A stretch of 43,553 nt of DNA from Thermodesulfovibrionia bacterium (GTDB lineage: Bacteria > Nitrospirota > Thermodesulfovibrionia > UBA6902 > BMS3Bbin08), in the NCBI GenBank assembly GCA_030694425.1, contig JAUXYI010000077.1:1-43553 (forward strand), written 5' to 3'. Each line of letters starts with the position of its first letter. Position 1 is the first letter of the stretch. The notes under the pieces are model-generated. The model was given only the letters and a program-made list of their open reading frames with translations, searched no databases and was not told the DNA's origin. Below, piece after piece: positions 25,032 through 32,974 of this stretch. Both the position numbers and the translations under genes were made by a program.

Positions 25032-25373
25032 GTGGTTTTGAAAAAGAAAGCTAAAAAACCTTTTATACCCGTTGAGAGGCATGAAACCATCCGTCAGAAA
25101 ATAGCCGCTGTGCTTGAAGGGCAGACTCTTTCTGCAAAGGGAATATCAGCTAATGTCGGAGCTTCTGAGAAAGAAGTATATGGGCATCTTGAGCATATAC
25201 AGAAAACAATTAATAAAAAACCCCTTACTCTGCTTATTACGCCTGCTGAATGTAGGAAGTGTGGTTTTGTATTCAAAAAAAGAGACAGGTTAAATAAACC
25301 AGGCAAATGCCCGGTGTGTAATAGTGAATTAATACAGGAGACTCTTTTTTCTATCAAGGGATGGGGAGCTTAA
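25032..25373 (+). CDS. Predicted regulator: HTH plus zinc ribbon
   Basis: Product of 113 residues. Residues 17-60 (HETIRQKIAAVLEGQTLSAK, then SANVGASEKEVYGHLEHI) form a winged-helix-like DNA-binding segment. Residues 74-100 hold a zinc ribbon, CRKCGFVF...CPVCNSE. The arrangement matches small archaeal and bacterial predicted transcriptional regulators of the COG3357 type (from memory). GTG 25032 is the start, with AGGAAGG just upstream; TTG 25038 is an alternative. It is a single-gene unit on the plus strand with a TATAAT-like box upstream. Confidence 0.75.
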   Translation: MVLKKKAKKPFIPVERHETIRQKIAAVLEGQTLSAKGISANVGASEKEVYGHLEHIQKTINKKPLTLLITPAECRKCGFVFKKRDRLNKPGKCPVCNSELIQETLFSIKGWGA

Positions 25374-25436
25374 TAAATTTCCCCAGAAAAAAGCCCTACT
25401 TTTTTTGTATAGTGAGACACATTGGAAATATTTTTT

Positions 25437-26684
25437 CTAACGGGGTTTACCTTCTTTTGAATTCCAGGATGCAAATTTCAGGAGGAGCAGCATCCCCGGA
25501 ATAGCAATCAGAGTACAAGCGATAAAAAAACCTACCCAGCCCATGTTTTTAGCAAGGAAGCCAGTTGGCGCTGATGCCAGTACCCTCGGAATTCCCATGA
25601 GGCTGCTAAGAAGCGCATATTGTGTGGCTGTAAATTTTTTGTTCGTAATGCTTGCCATAAATGCAATATAAGCAGCAGTCCCCATGCCGCTGCTGAGATT
25701 TTCAAAGGCGATTACTGCGGACAAAGCCGGGATGCTATGACCTATTCGTGCAAGAACAGCAAAGCCAGCGGTTGATATAACCTGAAGAAAGCCAAAAATC
25801 CAGAGGGAACGGTTAATCCCCAGGCGCAGCATGAGTACTCCGCCTATCAGGCTGCCTGCAACAGTAGCCCAGAAACCAAACAGTTTAACCACTGCCCCGA
25901 TTTCTGTTTTTGAGAAGCCTATGTCAAGATAAAAGGGTATAGTCATGGCGCTTGCCATGGTATCGCCGATTTTGTAGAGGAGTATAAAGGCTAATATCCA
26001 TATTGCGCCCTGACGGCTGAAGTATTCTACCAAAGGATTAAAAACAGCCTCCTTCAAACTCCGGGGAGGATCAACAGTAATCTCAGGTTCCCGTGCCAGC
26101 AGCGTGGTTAGAACACCAATCAGCATACATCCTGCCATTATCATATAAACCGCAGAAAACGGCATACGGTCTGCCATAATCAAACCGCCGCCGGAAGCCA
26201 GAAGCATTCCCACGCGATATCCATTGACATACAAAGAGGTGCCAAATCCGAGTTCTTCATCAGAAAGGTCCTCTCTTCTATAAGCATCTACCACAATATC
26301 CTGAGAGGCGCTAAAAAAAGTCACAAGTAGCGCTGCAAATGCCAACATCCAGGGATGGTTCACAGAATTGGTGAAACCAAGGGATGCGATGGAAAAAATC
26401 AAGGCTATCTGAGCTATTATCAGCCAGCCTCTTCTGCGGCCCAAAAAAGGCAGGGTGAAACGGTCCAGAAAAGGAGCCCAGATAAACTTCACTGTGTAGG
26501 GAATGCCAACAAGAGCCATCAACCCTATTAGACTCAAGTCCACCCCTTCTTCTTTCATCCAGGCCTGTAATAGAGTTGTTGTCAGGAGAAGGGGCAAGCC
26601 GCAGGCAAACCCCATAAGAAATGTTGCCAGCATACGACCACTAAAAATTGATTTTAGTATGGATTTATTCTTTCCAGACTGCAA
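25437..26684 (-). CDS. ampG: AmpG-like muropeptide permease
   Basis: Major-facilitator transporter of 415 residues with about 12 membrane segments. The sequence (FACGLPLLLTTTLLQAWMKEEGVDL, SASQDIVVDAYRREDL, FGTSLYVNGYRVGML) is characteristic of AmpG. AmpG imports anhydro-muropeptides released from peptidoglycan into the cytoplasm for recycling. Upstream on the same strand, 25 bases away, lies a DUF1460 cysteine-peptidase-fold gene, which fits a cell-wall recycling unit. Confidence 0.92.
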   Translation of the reverse strand: MQSGKNKSILKSIFSGRMLATFLMGFACGLPLLLTTTLLQAWMKEEGVDLSLIGLMALVGIPYTVKFIWAPFLDRFTLPFLGRRRGWLIIAQIALIFSIASLGFTNSVNHPWMLAFAALLVTFFSASQDIVVDAYRREDLSDEELGFGTSLYVNGYRVGMLLASGGGLIMADRMPFSAVYMIMAGCMLIGVLTTLLAREPEITVDPPRSLKEAVFNPLVEYFSRQGAIWILAFILLYKIGDTMASAMTIPFYLDIGFSKTEIGAVVKLFGFWATVAGSLIGGVLMLRLGINRSLWIFGFLQVISTAGFAVLARIGHSIPALSAVIAFENLSSGMGTAAYIAFMASITNKKFTATQYALLSSLMGIPRVLASAPTGFLAKNMGWVGFFIACTLIAIPGMLLLLKFASWNSKEGKPR

Positions 26685-26709
26685 TTAACCCTACCGTGCT
26701 TTTGTTGTT

Positions 26710-27435
26710 TTATTTTGGCCTTAATACAATTAATCCAGGCTTCTCAGATATATAATTTCTAAAATCCTGATCAATTACTTTTCTATATTTCTTATCTGAG
26801 GAGGCATGTCTTAAATAGATAAAATCTCCGTCTTTGATAATAATCCCTGCATGCGAGACATCCAGCCCCTGTATTTCTGAATATATCCCTGCATAATCAC
26901 CCGTTTTTATCTTATCTACAACAGAATCATCAATGGCACCTGACGGTATATATTGAATTTTTCTTTGTCGGGGCTGAACACCCTGCAGAAAATGTGTGCT
27001 GTCTTCTTTCCTGTTCAGGATTTTTGTAATATTTTTTGTCTTCTGACTGCCAATATTGCTTGTAACATCATCAACGAATTCAGAATTAAATTCCCGCCAG
27101 TCTGTGAAGAAATGATTTCTATTCTCAAAGGTTATATTTTCTTCCCGGTATCTCACTTTTTTTAGATTTTCCCTGAATTCAGGAAAAGAGCTGGACAGCC
27201 GCATTGCCTCAATGTAATCAATAAATGTAAAGCAATCAACCCCCTGCAGATTTATTATAAAAACTTCCGGGGTGTTTATATTTCCAGTCAATGTTGATTC
27301 TTTATAGTCCACATCGAGGAAAAGCCTGGAGAGAAAATTTATCCGTGCTCCGATATCCTTAATCTCACTGGATTCATGCAGTATATGTTCTAATTCGCTC
27401 TGAGTCCATTTGTCTAAGACGATATACTCTTTCAT
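26710..27435 (-). CDS. DUF1460 N-acetylmuramoyl-L-alanine amidase-like protein
   Basis: Protein of 241 residues from the DUF1460 family, which has an NlpC/P60-like cysteine-peptidase fold. Visible motifs are GVDCFTFIDYIEAMRLS with the nucleophile Cys, NRNHFFTDW, and LDVSHAGIIIKDGDFIYLRHAS with the catalytic His. Structurally studied relatives cleave the amide between MurNAc and the stem peptide. No signal peptide is visible, so it would act in the cytoplasm on material imported by the adjacent AmpG. Divergent from mqnB, with 46 bases between the starts. Confidence 0.87.
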   Translation of the reverse strand: MKEYIVLDKWTQSELEHILHESSEIKDIGARINFLSRLFLDVDYKESTLTGNINTPEVFIINLQGVDCFTFIDYIEAMRLSSSFPEFRENLKKVRYREENITFENRNHFFTDWREFNSEFVDDVTSNIGSQKTKNITKILNRKEDSTHFLQGVQPRQRKIQYIPSGAIDDSVVDKIKTGDYAGIYSEIQGLDVSHAGIIIKDGDFIYLRHASSDKKYRKVIDQDFRNYISEKPGLIVLRPK

Positions 27436-27463
27436 CTATCTGGGATTATATATATTTTTATAC

Positions 27464-27481
27464 TATAATACATTACAATTT
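27464..27481 (+). promoter_or_regulatory. mqnB -10 box, near-leaderless
   Basis: TATAAT at 27464-27469 lies 12 bases before ATG 27482, and no Shine-Dalgarno sequence is present. Transcription would begin within a few bases of the start codon. Confidence 0.45.
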
Positions 27482-28276
27482 ATGGAATTTCTTGCTATTT
27501 TAGCATCAATGCCTTTTGAGTCAGAAAAAATTCTGGCCTGCCTGAAAAATGTCCATAAAACAAAAATTGCAGAAAAAATTATTTACAAGGGGAAACTCTC
27601 AAATGTTAATGTCCTTCTTATGAATACAGGCATCGGAGATGTGAATGCTGCACATTCAGCAACAGGCATTATTGAACATTTCCCGATAAAATGTATTATT
27701 AATTCAGGAATTGGCGGCGCATATCCACACTCGCAGCTTAAGATAGGAGACATCGCAATAGCATCAAAAGAAATATATGCTGACAAAGGAGTGATATCTA
27801 CAAGAGGACAGAAAGATTTTAAAAAAATCGGCATCCCGCTTGTGCAGGTCGGAAAGAAAAAATACTTCAATGAATTCCCTCTTGATAAAAGTCTTGTACA
27901 AAAAGTTTTAAATTCATTCCAATGCACAAAGGATAATCTGAAAAATCCCCCCTCACCCCCCTTTAGCAAAGGGGGGATGGGGGGATTTTTAGGTAATATA
28001 AAAGCTGGCAATTTTGTCACTGTCTCTTCAGCAACAGGCACGCACAAAAGGGCAGCAGAACTTGAGAAGAGATTTAATGCTATTTGCGAAAACATGGAGG
28101 GCGCAGCCATTGCACAGGTTTGCACAATGTACAAAATTCCCATGATTGAAATCAGGGGCATAAGCAATATCGTCGGAGAGAGAAATAAAAGAAAATGGGA
28201 CTTAAAGCTTGCCTCAGAAAATTGTCAGAGAGTGGTTTTAAGAGTAATCAGCTCCCTTCTACCCGCCAATTTTTGA
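27482..28276 (+). CDS. mqnB: Futalosine hydrolase
   Basis: Nucleosidase of 264 residues that removes hypoxanthine from futalosine in the alternative menaquinone pathway. It resembles MTA/SAH nucleosidases: MNTGIGDVNAAHSA, INSGIGGAYPHSQLKIGD, and AICENMEGAAIAQVC with the substrate-binding Glu of the MEGAA motif. I choose ATG 27482 (MEFLAILASMPFESE) over the longer upstream frame. Residues at about 154-170 (NPPSPPFSKGGMGGF) come from a palindromic repeat inserted in frame, so the loop is longer than usual. The tail overlaps moaA on the opposite strand by 18 bases. Confidence 0.9.
   Translation: MEFLAILASMPFESEKILACLKNVHKTKIAEKIIYKGKLSNVNVLLMNTGIGDVNAAHSATGIIEHFPIKCIINSGIGGAYPHSQLKIGDIAIASKEIYADKGVISTRGQKDFKKIGIPLVQVGKKKYFNEFPLDKSLVQKVLNSFQCTKDNLKNPPSPPFSKGGMGGFLGNIKAGNFVTVSSATGTHKRAAELEKRFNAICENMEGAAIAQVCTMYKIPMIEIRGISNIVGERNKRKWDLKLASENCQRVVLRVISSLLPANF
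27940..27992. repeat. G/C-run palindromic repeat inserted in frame in mqnB
   Basis: The arms GAAAAATCCCCCCTCACCCC and its near-complement ending GGGGGGATTTTTA meet at a CTTTAGCAAAG tip. The element is dispersed-repeat-like and adds about 17 residues to futalosine hydrolase without a stop. Similar C/G-run inverted sequence recurs at 43256-43354. Confidence 0.75.
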
Positions 28277-29236
28277 CATTGGTCTGAGTGCGTTGAATTC
28301 TTTCGTGCAGTTCAGGTTATGCCCTTCAGGTTTTACTTCTATGGCGAGTTTAATGAGCCTTTCAATCTCGGAGTCAGGTGCCCCGCTTCTAAGCGGATTT
28401 TTTAAATCTATCTCTGTCTCTGAAAAAAGGCAGGGCCTGAGTTTTCCGTCAGCGGTAAGGCGGAGGCGGTTACATTCAGTGCAGAACTGGTGAGAGATTG
28501 CATTAATAAAACCTACGACCCCTGAAGCGCCCTCAAACCTGAAATACCTTGCAGGCCCTGACTTCCTCAGCCTTACAGGTGTAAGAGGGCCTATCTTCTC
28601 CGCAATGGATTTTATCTCGTTAATTGGAATATATTTTTCAGGACTCCACAAATCCCTTGCGCCAAGCGGCATAAATTCTATAAACCGCACCTGATAAGAT
28701 TTCTCTAAGGTCATTTTTGCGAAGTCTTCTATCTCGTCATCATTAAAGCCCCTGATTGCCACCATGTTTATCTTTACAGGTATCAGTCCGGCCCTCTCAG
28801 CCTTATCAATTCCGCGCAAAACGTTATCAATATCACCGCCCCTCGTTATCTTTGCATATTTATCCGCTCTTAAAGAATCGAGACTAACATTCACACGCCT
28901 GAGTCCTGCTTGGGCAATTTCATCAGCATATTTTTCAAGAAGCACCCCATTGGTTGTCAGGCTTATGTCTTCAAGGCCTTTAATGTTATTGAGCGATGAT
29001 ATTAAGTAGGTAATATTTTTTCTTGCGAGGGGTTCGCCGCCCGTTATCCTTATTTTTTTTACACCGAGTGAAACTGCAATCGCTGCAATCCTTATAATTT
29101 CTTCATAGCTCAAGATCTCTCTGTGCTTAATTGGTTTTACCCCTTCGGGAGACATGCAGTAGATGCATCTGAGGTTGCAGCGATCGGTAACAGAAATGCG
29201 GAGATAGTCTATCTTTCTGCCATAATGGTCTTTCAC
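28259..29236 (-). CDS. moaA: GTP 3',8-cyclase MoaA
   Basis: Radical SAM enzyme that begins molybdenum cofactor synthesis from GTP, 325 residues. The SAM cluster motif is RCNLRCIYC; the second cluster uses FCTECNRLRLTADGKLRPC. The C-terminal GG (MSKIGG), needed for activity in studied enzymes, is present. TGGEPLARKNI is the SAM-binding GGE region. ATG 29236 overlaps the stop of the cpoB-like gene by 4 bases, so it is the last gene of the tol-pal transcript. It pairs functionally with mogA and the MOSC gene at 12.9-13.9 kb. Confidence 0.96.
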   Translation of the reverse strand: MKDHYGRKIDYLRISVTDRCNLRCIYCMSPEGVKPIKHREILSYEEIIRIAAIAVSLGVKKIRITGGEPLARKNITYLISSLNNIKGLEDISLTTNGVLLEKYADEIAQAGLRRVNVSLDSLRADKYAKITRGGDIDNVLRGIDKAERAGLIPVKINMVAIRGFNDDEIEDFAKMTLEKSYQVRFIEFMPLGARDLWSPEKYIPINEIKSIAEKIGPLTPVRLRKSGPARYFRFEGASGVVGFINAISHQFCTECNRLRLTADGKLRPCLFSETEIDLKNPLRSGAPDSEIERLIKLAIEVKPEGHNLNCTKEFNALRPMSKIGG

Positions 29237-30195
29237 TGTTTTTTCTTTGCAGGTGCGGGTTTTTTCTGTGCAGGGGGGGCAGGAGGGATGAGTTTTTGCT
29301 TTGCAACTTGCGCCTCTTCAGAATCAGGAAACTTTTCAATAAGTTTTTCCAGAACTATTTTGCCTGTTTTTTTATCATTCAATTCATAGAATGCTAAACC
29401 CTGTTTCAGCATTGCACCTGGAATCTTGTCACTCCCGGAGTTCTTTTTTAAAAGTTCTTCATAGGCAAGGATTGCTTCCTCGTAATTTTTTTCTTTGAAA
29501 TAACTCTCGGCTATCCAGAACCTGGAATTATCTGAATATTCATCCTCAGGATAATCCTTCAATATGGTCTGAAATTTTTCTCGTGCACCCTCAAGTTCGG
29601 TTGCTTTATATGCCTTGTATGCTTCCATATAGAGGTCTTTTACATCTTTTGTAACCTGAGGGGGCTTTTTCTCTCCTTCGGATTTTTCCGCTTTTACTTC
29701 TTCGGCTGGTTTTTGTTTTTCAGCAGGCACTTTTGTTGTCTCTAAATCAGCCAGCTTTTTATTTAAGTTATTTACTGTGACTTCAAGTTCTTTTACCTTT
29801 GCAATGAGGGTGTCTTTACTTTCCCCGAGTTCCTTAGAACTTTTTTCTGAAAAATAACGAGATTCCTCAAAACGGCCCGTAAGAACCTTAAGCTCTGTGG
29901 TAAGGGACTGTACTTTTATCAGCAGGTCCGAGACAGCATTGCTTGTAGCCTTTTGCTCATTTTCCAATCCACTAAGACGTTTATTTAATTGTTCATCCTG
30001 TCCTGGTTTCTGGCGTTCTAATGCCTGAGACCTTTGCTTTATATCTTTGACGTCAGCCTTTAATTCATTCATTTCCCACTGCACTTTTCCGATGTCCTCT
30101 GGTGTAGCACAAGCAGCGAAAATAAACATAGAACACAGAGCACAGAGTATAGAGCGCAGAATATAAGGAATGACTCCCTTTAATCTTTTAGTCAT
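29233..30195 (-). CDS. cpoB: Tol-Pal system protein CpoB/YbgF-like lipoprotein
   Basis: Periplasmic protein of 320 residues that links Tol-Pal action to septal peptidoglycan synthesis. It has a lipoprotein signal peptide with lipobox FAAC (Cys29), a coiled-coil region (about 33-150) and C-terminal TPR repeats (KDLYMEAYKAYKATELEGAREKF, NSRFWIAESYFKEKNYEEAI). The end is a Pro/Ala/Lys-rich tail. E. coli CpoB is not a lipoprotein, so this is the lipid-anchored type. The hydrophobic part of its signal peptide is encoded by a 7-base repeat that also appears in tolB. It follows pal in the operon. Confidence 0.88.
   Translation of the reverse strand: MTKRLKGVIPYILRSILCALCSMFIFAACATPEDIGKVQWEMNELKADVKDIKQRSQALERQKPGQDEQLNKRLSGLENEQKATSNAVSDLLIKVQSLTTELKVLTGRFEESRYFSEKSSKELGESKDTLIAKVKELEVTVNNLNKKLADLETTKVPAEKQKPAEEVKAEKSEGEKKPPQVTKDVKDLYMEAYKAYKATELEGAREKFQTILKDYPEDEYSDNSRFWIAESYFKEKNYEEAILAYEELLKKNSGSDKIPGAMLKQGLAFYELNDKKTGKIVLEKLIEKFPDSEEAQVAKQKLIPPAPPAQKKPAPAKKKQ
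30126..30160 (-). repeat. Five heptamers coding for the CpoB-like signal peptide
   Basis: On the minus strand five consecutive 7-base units follow the pattern TCTRYRY: TCTGCGC, TCTATAC, TCTGTGC, TCTGTGT, TCTATGT. Translated, they give SILCALCSMF, the hydrophobic core before the lipobox. The same unit makes the repeat in tolB. Confidence 0.7.
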
Positions 30196-30234
30196 AATTT
30201 TTTGTTAAGAATAAAATAATCTTAAACTCGAAAT

Positions 30235-30396
30235 CCCCTGCTTCTTCAGGGTTGTCTTATTTCTGTCATTCTGGCTTGTCCATCCCGAAATGTCGGGACG
30301 AACAAGTCGGAATGACGGCTTAAAAAAGATTCCCAACAAGCGGGAATGACAATAAAAACAAAGATTCAACTTTCAAATACCCTGCTTGCTGCAGGG
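30235..30396. repeat. Repeat block between pal and cpoB
   Basis: The block is bounded by two CAGGG hairpins: CCCCTG/CAGGG (30235-30251) and CCCTGC/GCAGGG (30380-30396). Each is followed by TTCTT- or TTGTC-like sequence, as at 6232-6251. Between them a palindrome reads GTCATTCTGGCTTGTCC...CGGAATGAC around CCCGAAATGTCGGG. It occupies the 211-base gap inside the tol-pal operon. Confidence 0.6.
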
Positions 30397-30406
30397 TTCT
30401 TCATTT

Positions 30407-30934
30407 TTACTTTGTAACTACAAAATGCGCCCTTCTGTTTTTCTGATAGCAGGCTTCATTTTGCTCTGTACAAATTGGTTTTTCTTCGCCATAACTGATG
30501 GTGTTTATTTTTGTGGAAGCAACTCCACGGGCTATAAGATAATCTCTTGCTGCTGTTGCACGCTTTTCTCCCAGAGCGAGATTATATTCATTAGTTCCTC
30601 TTTCATCGCAATGACCCTCAATAAGAATATTTATATTCTTGTTTTTGTTGAGCCATGCTGCGACAGAATCCAGCGCTACCCTGGCATCCGGCCTTATATC
30701 ATACTTATCATAATCAAACAGGGCGTCTTTAAGTTCAAACGCAGGCTCCTGAGCCTGGAGAACAGGGGTCGGAGCAACCTCTCTCGGGATAATCTTTTCC
30801 TCAACCTTGACTTCTTTCGGAGCCTCCACAGCAGCTTCCGGTTTTGCCCTAACAGGCTCTTCAGTCTCCTTTACATATTTCTTTGCACAGCCAACAGCAA
30901 AAATGATTAGAACTAAAATCAATACCTTTTTCAT
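30407..30934 (-). CDS. pal: Peptidoglycan-associated lipoprotein Pal
   Basis: Outer-membrane lipoprotein of 175 residues that anchors the membrane to peptidoglycan. It has a signal peptide with lipobox AVGC (Cys16) and a Pro/Glu/Lys-rich linker (about 20-65). The OmpA-like domain contains FDYDKYDIRPDA, IEGHCDERGTNEYNLALGEKRA, and a SYGEEKP loop. The D and R residues that bind diaminopimelate are present. It sits after tolB, the normal order. AGGAGG lies just before ATG 30934. Confidence 0.96.
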   Translation of the reverse strand: MKKVLILVLIIFAVGCAKKYVKETEEPVRAKPEAAVEAPKEVKVEEKIIPREVAPTPVLQAQEPAFELKDALFDYDKYDIRPDARVALDSVAAWLNKNKNINILIEGHCDERGTNEYNLALGEKRATAARDYLIARGVASTKINTISYGEEKPICTEQNEACYQKNRRAHFVVTK

Positions 30935-31016
30935 CTTAGCATTCCTCCTTTCAAAGTTTTAATAATATGATTTTAATTGTTTTAACTCTTAACTCCAAAC
31001 TCATAACTCTAAACTC

Positions 31017-32294
31017 TTACTTAATATACGGTGACCATTTTGGATTCATAGCCTTTATATCCTTCGGTGTAATCCTCTTCTGCCTCTCACCGTTAATGCT
31101 CATTAAGTAAATGCCTTTGCTGCCGTCCCTGTCAGAGTCAAAGGCTATAAACATGCCGTCAGGAGAAAATGTCGGGTTCTCATTATTTCTATTCTCTGTA
31201 AGTTGTCTCAAATCCGTACTGTCAGATTTTATCATAAAAATCTGATTATTGCCATTTTTCCTGCCTACAAAAGCTATCCATTTTCCGTCAGGAGACCACG
31301 CAGGCGAAGTATTATACACGCCCTCAAAAGTAAGCCTTCTTATTCTTGTTCCATCTGAATCCATTATGTATATCTGCGGTGTACCTCCTCTGTCTGACAC
31401 AAAGACAATTTGAGAGCCGTCAGGAGAAAATACCGGCGATACATCAATCCCGAGGGATTTGGTAAGTTTTTTAGAGCCGCTTCCATTAAGATTCATAACA
31501 TATATCTCTGGGCTGCCGTCTTTTGAGGATGAAAATGCTATTTGGTTGTTATGGGAAATACCGCCGACAAGATTAATCCCTTTAGATGAAAATAGGGTCA
31601 TCTCCCTGTAATTTCTGAGGTTCAATGAATAAATCTCCCACATCTTGTTCCTCTCCGAAGAATAAACAAGATACTGACTGTCAGGAGACCAGATGTGGCT
31701 TAAGGTTAATCCGATTGAAATCACCCTTGTCTGGCTATATCCATCCCAATCCATCATGTGTAATGAGTTTTTACCGTATGAACTTACTATATAAGCAATT
31801 TTTGTCCTGAAAATCCCTTCTCTTCCTGTTATCTCCTTAAAGATGTCATCTGAGATACTATGGGCAAGTGTACGCAAGATATTTCTTGAAGCTGTATATT
31901 TTTTTCTGAAGACTTCCTTATTGTTTATTAAATCAAAGAGTGTAACGTCTGCCTTTATTTCTTCGGCGGTCTCCACGCTTATCTTAGCTGTTATTTCTGC
32001 TCCTGAAATGTCAGGGTCTATGAGATAGAAAATTCCGGCAAAATCTAAATCATTTTTTACAATCTCAGGGATTTCTTTTGCCCCTTCCGGACCTGTATAG
32101 CTTATTGATATGGGGAGTTTCCTCAGGGCAGGGGATGTTATATCAATATAGACTTTAGCATGAGCAGAGGACAGACAAAAGAACACAGAGCACAGAACAC
32201 AGACTAAAGAAAACAGAACATAGGATATAGACAACAAATTATTTTTGTCTGTGCTCTGTGCTCTGTGCTCTGTGCTCTTTTGTTTATAGTTCAT
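31017..32294 (-). CDS. tolB: Tol-Pal beta-propeller protein TolB
   Basis: Periplasmic beta-propeller that shuttles between Pal and the Tol complex, 425 residues. After a signal peptide (cleavage likely after SSAHA, residue 46) comes the N-terminal domain with ALRKLPISIS. The propeller repeats have SPDG-type blades: FSPDGSQIVFVSDRGG, WSPDGKWIAFVGRKNG, FSPDGMFIAFDSDRDG. The start at 32294 is supported by an ATGA overlap with the tolA-like gene. Nearly the whole signal peptide (residues 5-43) is encoded by a palindromic heptamer repeat. Confidence 0.96.
   Translation of the reverse strand: MNYKQKSTEHRAQSTDKNNLLSISYVLFSLVCVLCSVFFCLSSAHAKVYIDITSPALRKLPISISYTGPEGAKEIPEIVKNDLDFAGIFYLIDPDISGAEITAKISVETAEEIKADVTLFDLINNKEVFRKKYTASRNILRTLAHSISDDIFKEITGREGIFRTKIAYIVSSYGKNSLHMMDWDGYSQTRVISIGLTLSHIWSPDSQYLVYSSERNKMWEIYSLNLRNYREMTLFSSKGINLVGGISHNNQIAFSSSKDGSPEIYVMNLNGSGSKKLTKSLGIDVSPVFSPDGSQIVFVSDRGGTPQIYIMDSDGTRIRRLTFEGVYNTSPAWSPDGKWIAFVGRKNGNNQIFMIKSDSTDLRQLTENRNNENPTFSPDGMFIAFDSDRDGSKGIYLMSINGERQKRITPKDIKAMNPKWSPYIK
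32176..32282. repeat. Palindromic heptamer repeat forming the tolB signal peptide
   Basis: Arms are 32176-32204 and 32247-32282. On the minus strand the upstream arm has GAGCACAGAGCACAG units and the downstream arm GTCTGTGTTCTGTGCTCTGT-type units; they are complementary apart from one extra heptamer. The downstream arm encodes VCVLCSVFF of the signal peptide and the upstream arm the polar STEHRAQSTD. Confidence 0.75.
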
Positions 32295-32974
32295 GGGTAG
32301 AACCTCACCCCTATTTCTATTTCTTCGGACGGTGGAGGAAGAGGGCTGGCTTTTGAAATAGCCTTTATTGCAGAGCGGTCAAAAAGCAAGTTACCGGAAG
32401 ATTTTTCAACTTTCTGCGAAACCACTTCCCCTTTTTCATCTATTTTTATTGATATAATCACCTCAAGCCCTGCTGTCTGAGCGTTTGGGTATGTCCACTG
32501 CTGCCATATCTTCCGTGATATTATGCTGTAATAAAAATCTGTGTCCTTGCCTGTCCCTCTGCCCTGAATATCCGGCTCTTGCGATATTTTATTAGAACCT
32601 TTTCCCTTGCCGATTTGAATCTCCTGAATTCTTTTATTAACAGCTTCCTGTTTTTTTGCTGATTCTTTCAGATCTTTTATTGCATGAAGTCTCTCAATCT
32701 CTTTTTTAACCTGTTCAAATGATTCCAGACTCATATCTGTCTTAGGGAGTGCTTTAGCAGGTTCTTGTGCAGGAGCTGTGTGTACTTTTGTATCTCTTGA
32801 GTCTTGCGGCGTTTGAATCGGCCCAACCAGTGAAACACGGTAGCTTCTGAATTCTTCCTGTCTTGTTTTAATCGGAATAACTACTAAGAAAATAAACAGA
32901 AAATGCAGTATAGCAGAGAATAGTATAATCCTGGAAAAATGCGGTTCCTTCCCAATGCTTCGGGATTGTCTCAT
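32291..32974 (-). CDS. tolA: TolA / TonB C-terminal domain protein
   Basis: Energy-coupling protein of 227 residues: a short N-terminal cytoplasmic part, one membrane helix (ILFSAILHFLFIFLVVIPI, about 18-36), a charged helical middle (about 75-120), and a TonB/TolA C-terminal domain. The last contains WQQWTYPNAQTAGLEVIISIKIDEKGEV and SSGNLLFDRSAIKAI. Its place between tolR and tolB makes it TolA in function, though the C-domain is of the TonB type. It is shorter than E. coli TolA (about 420). ATGA overlaps join it to both neighbours. Confidence 0.9.
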   Translation of the reverse strand: MRQSRSIGKEPHFSRIILFSAILHFLFIFLVVIPIKTRQEEFRSYRVSLVGPIQTPQDSRDTKVHTAPAQEPAKALPKTDMSLESFEQVKKEIERLHAIKDLKESAKKQEAVNKRIQEIQIGKGKGSNKISQEPDIQGRGTGKDTDFYYSIISRKIWQQWTYPNAQTAGLEVIISIKIDEKGEVVSQKVEKSSGNLLFDRSAIKAISKASPLPPPSEEIEIGVRFYP

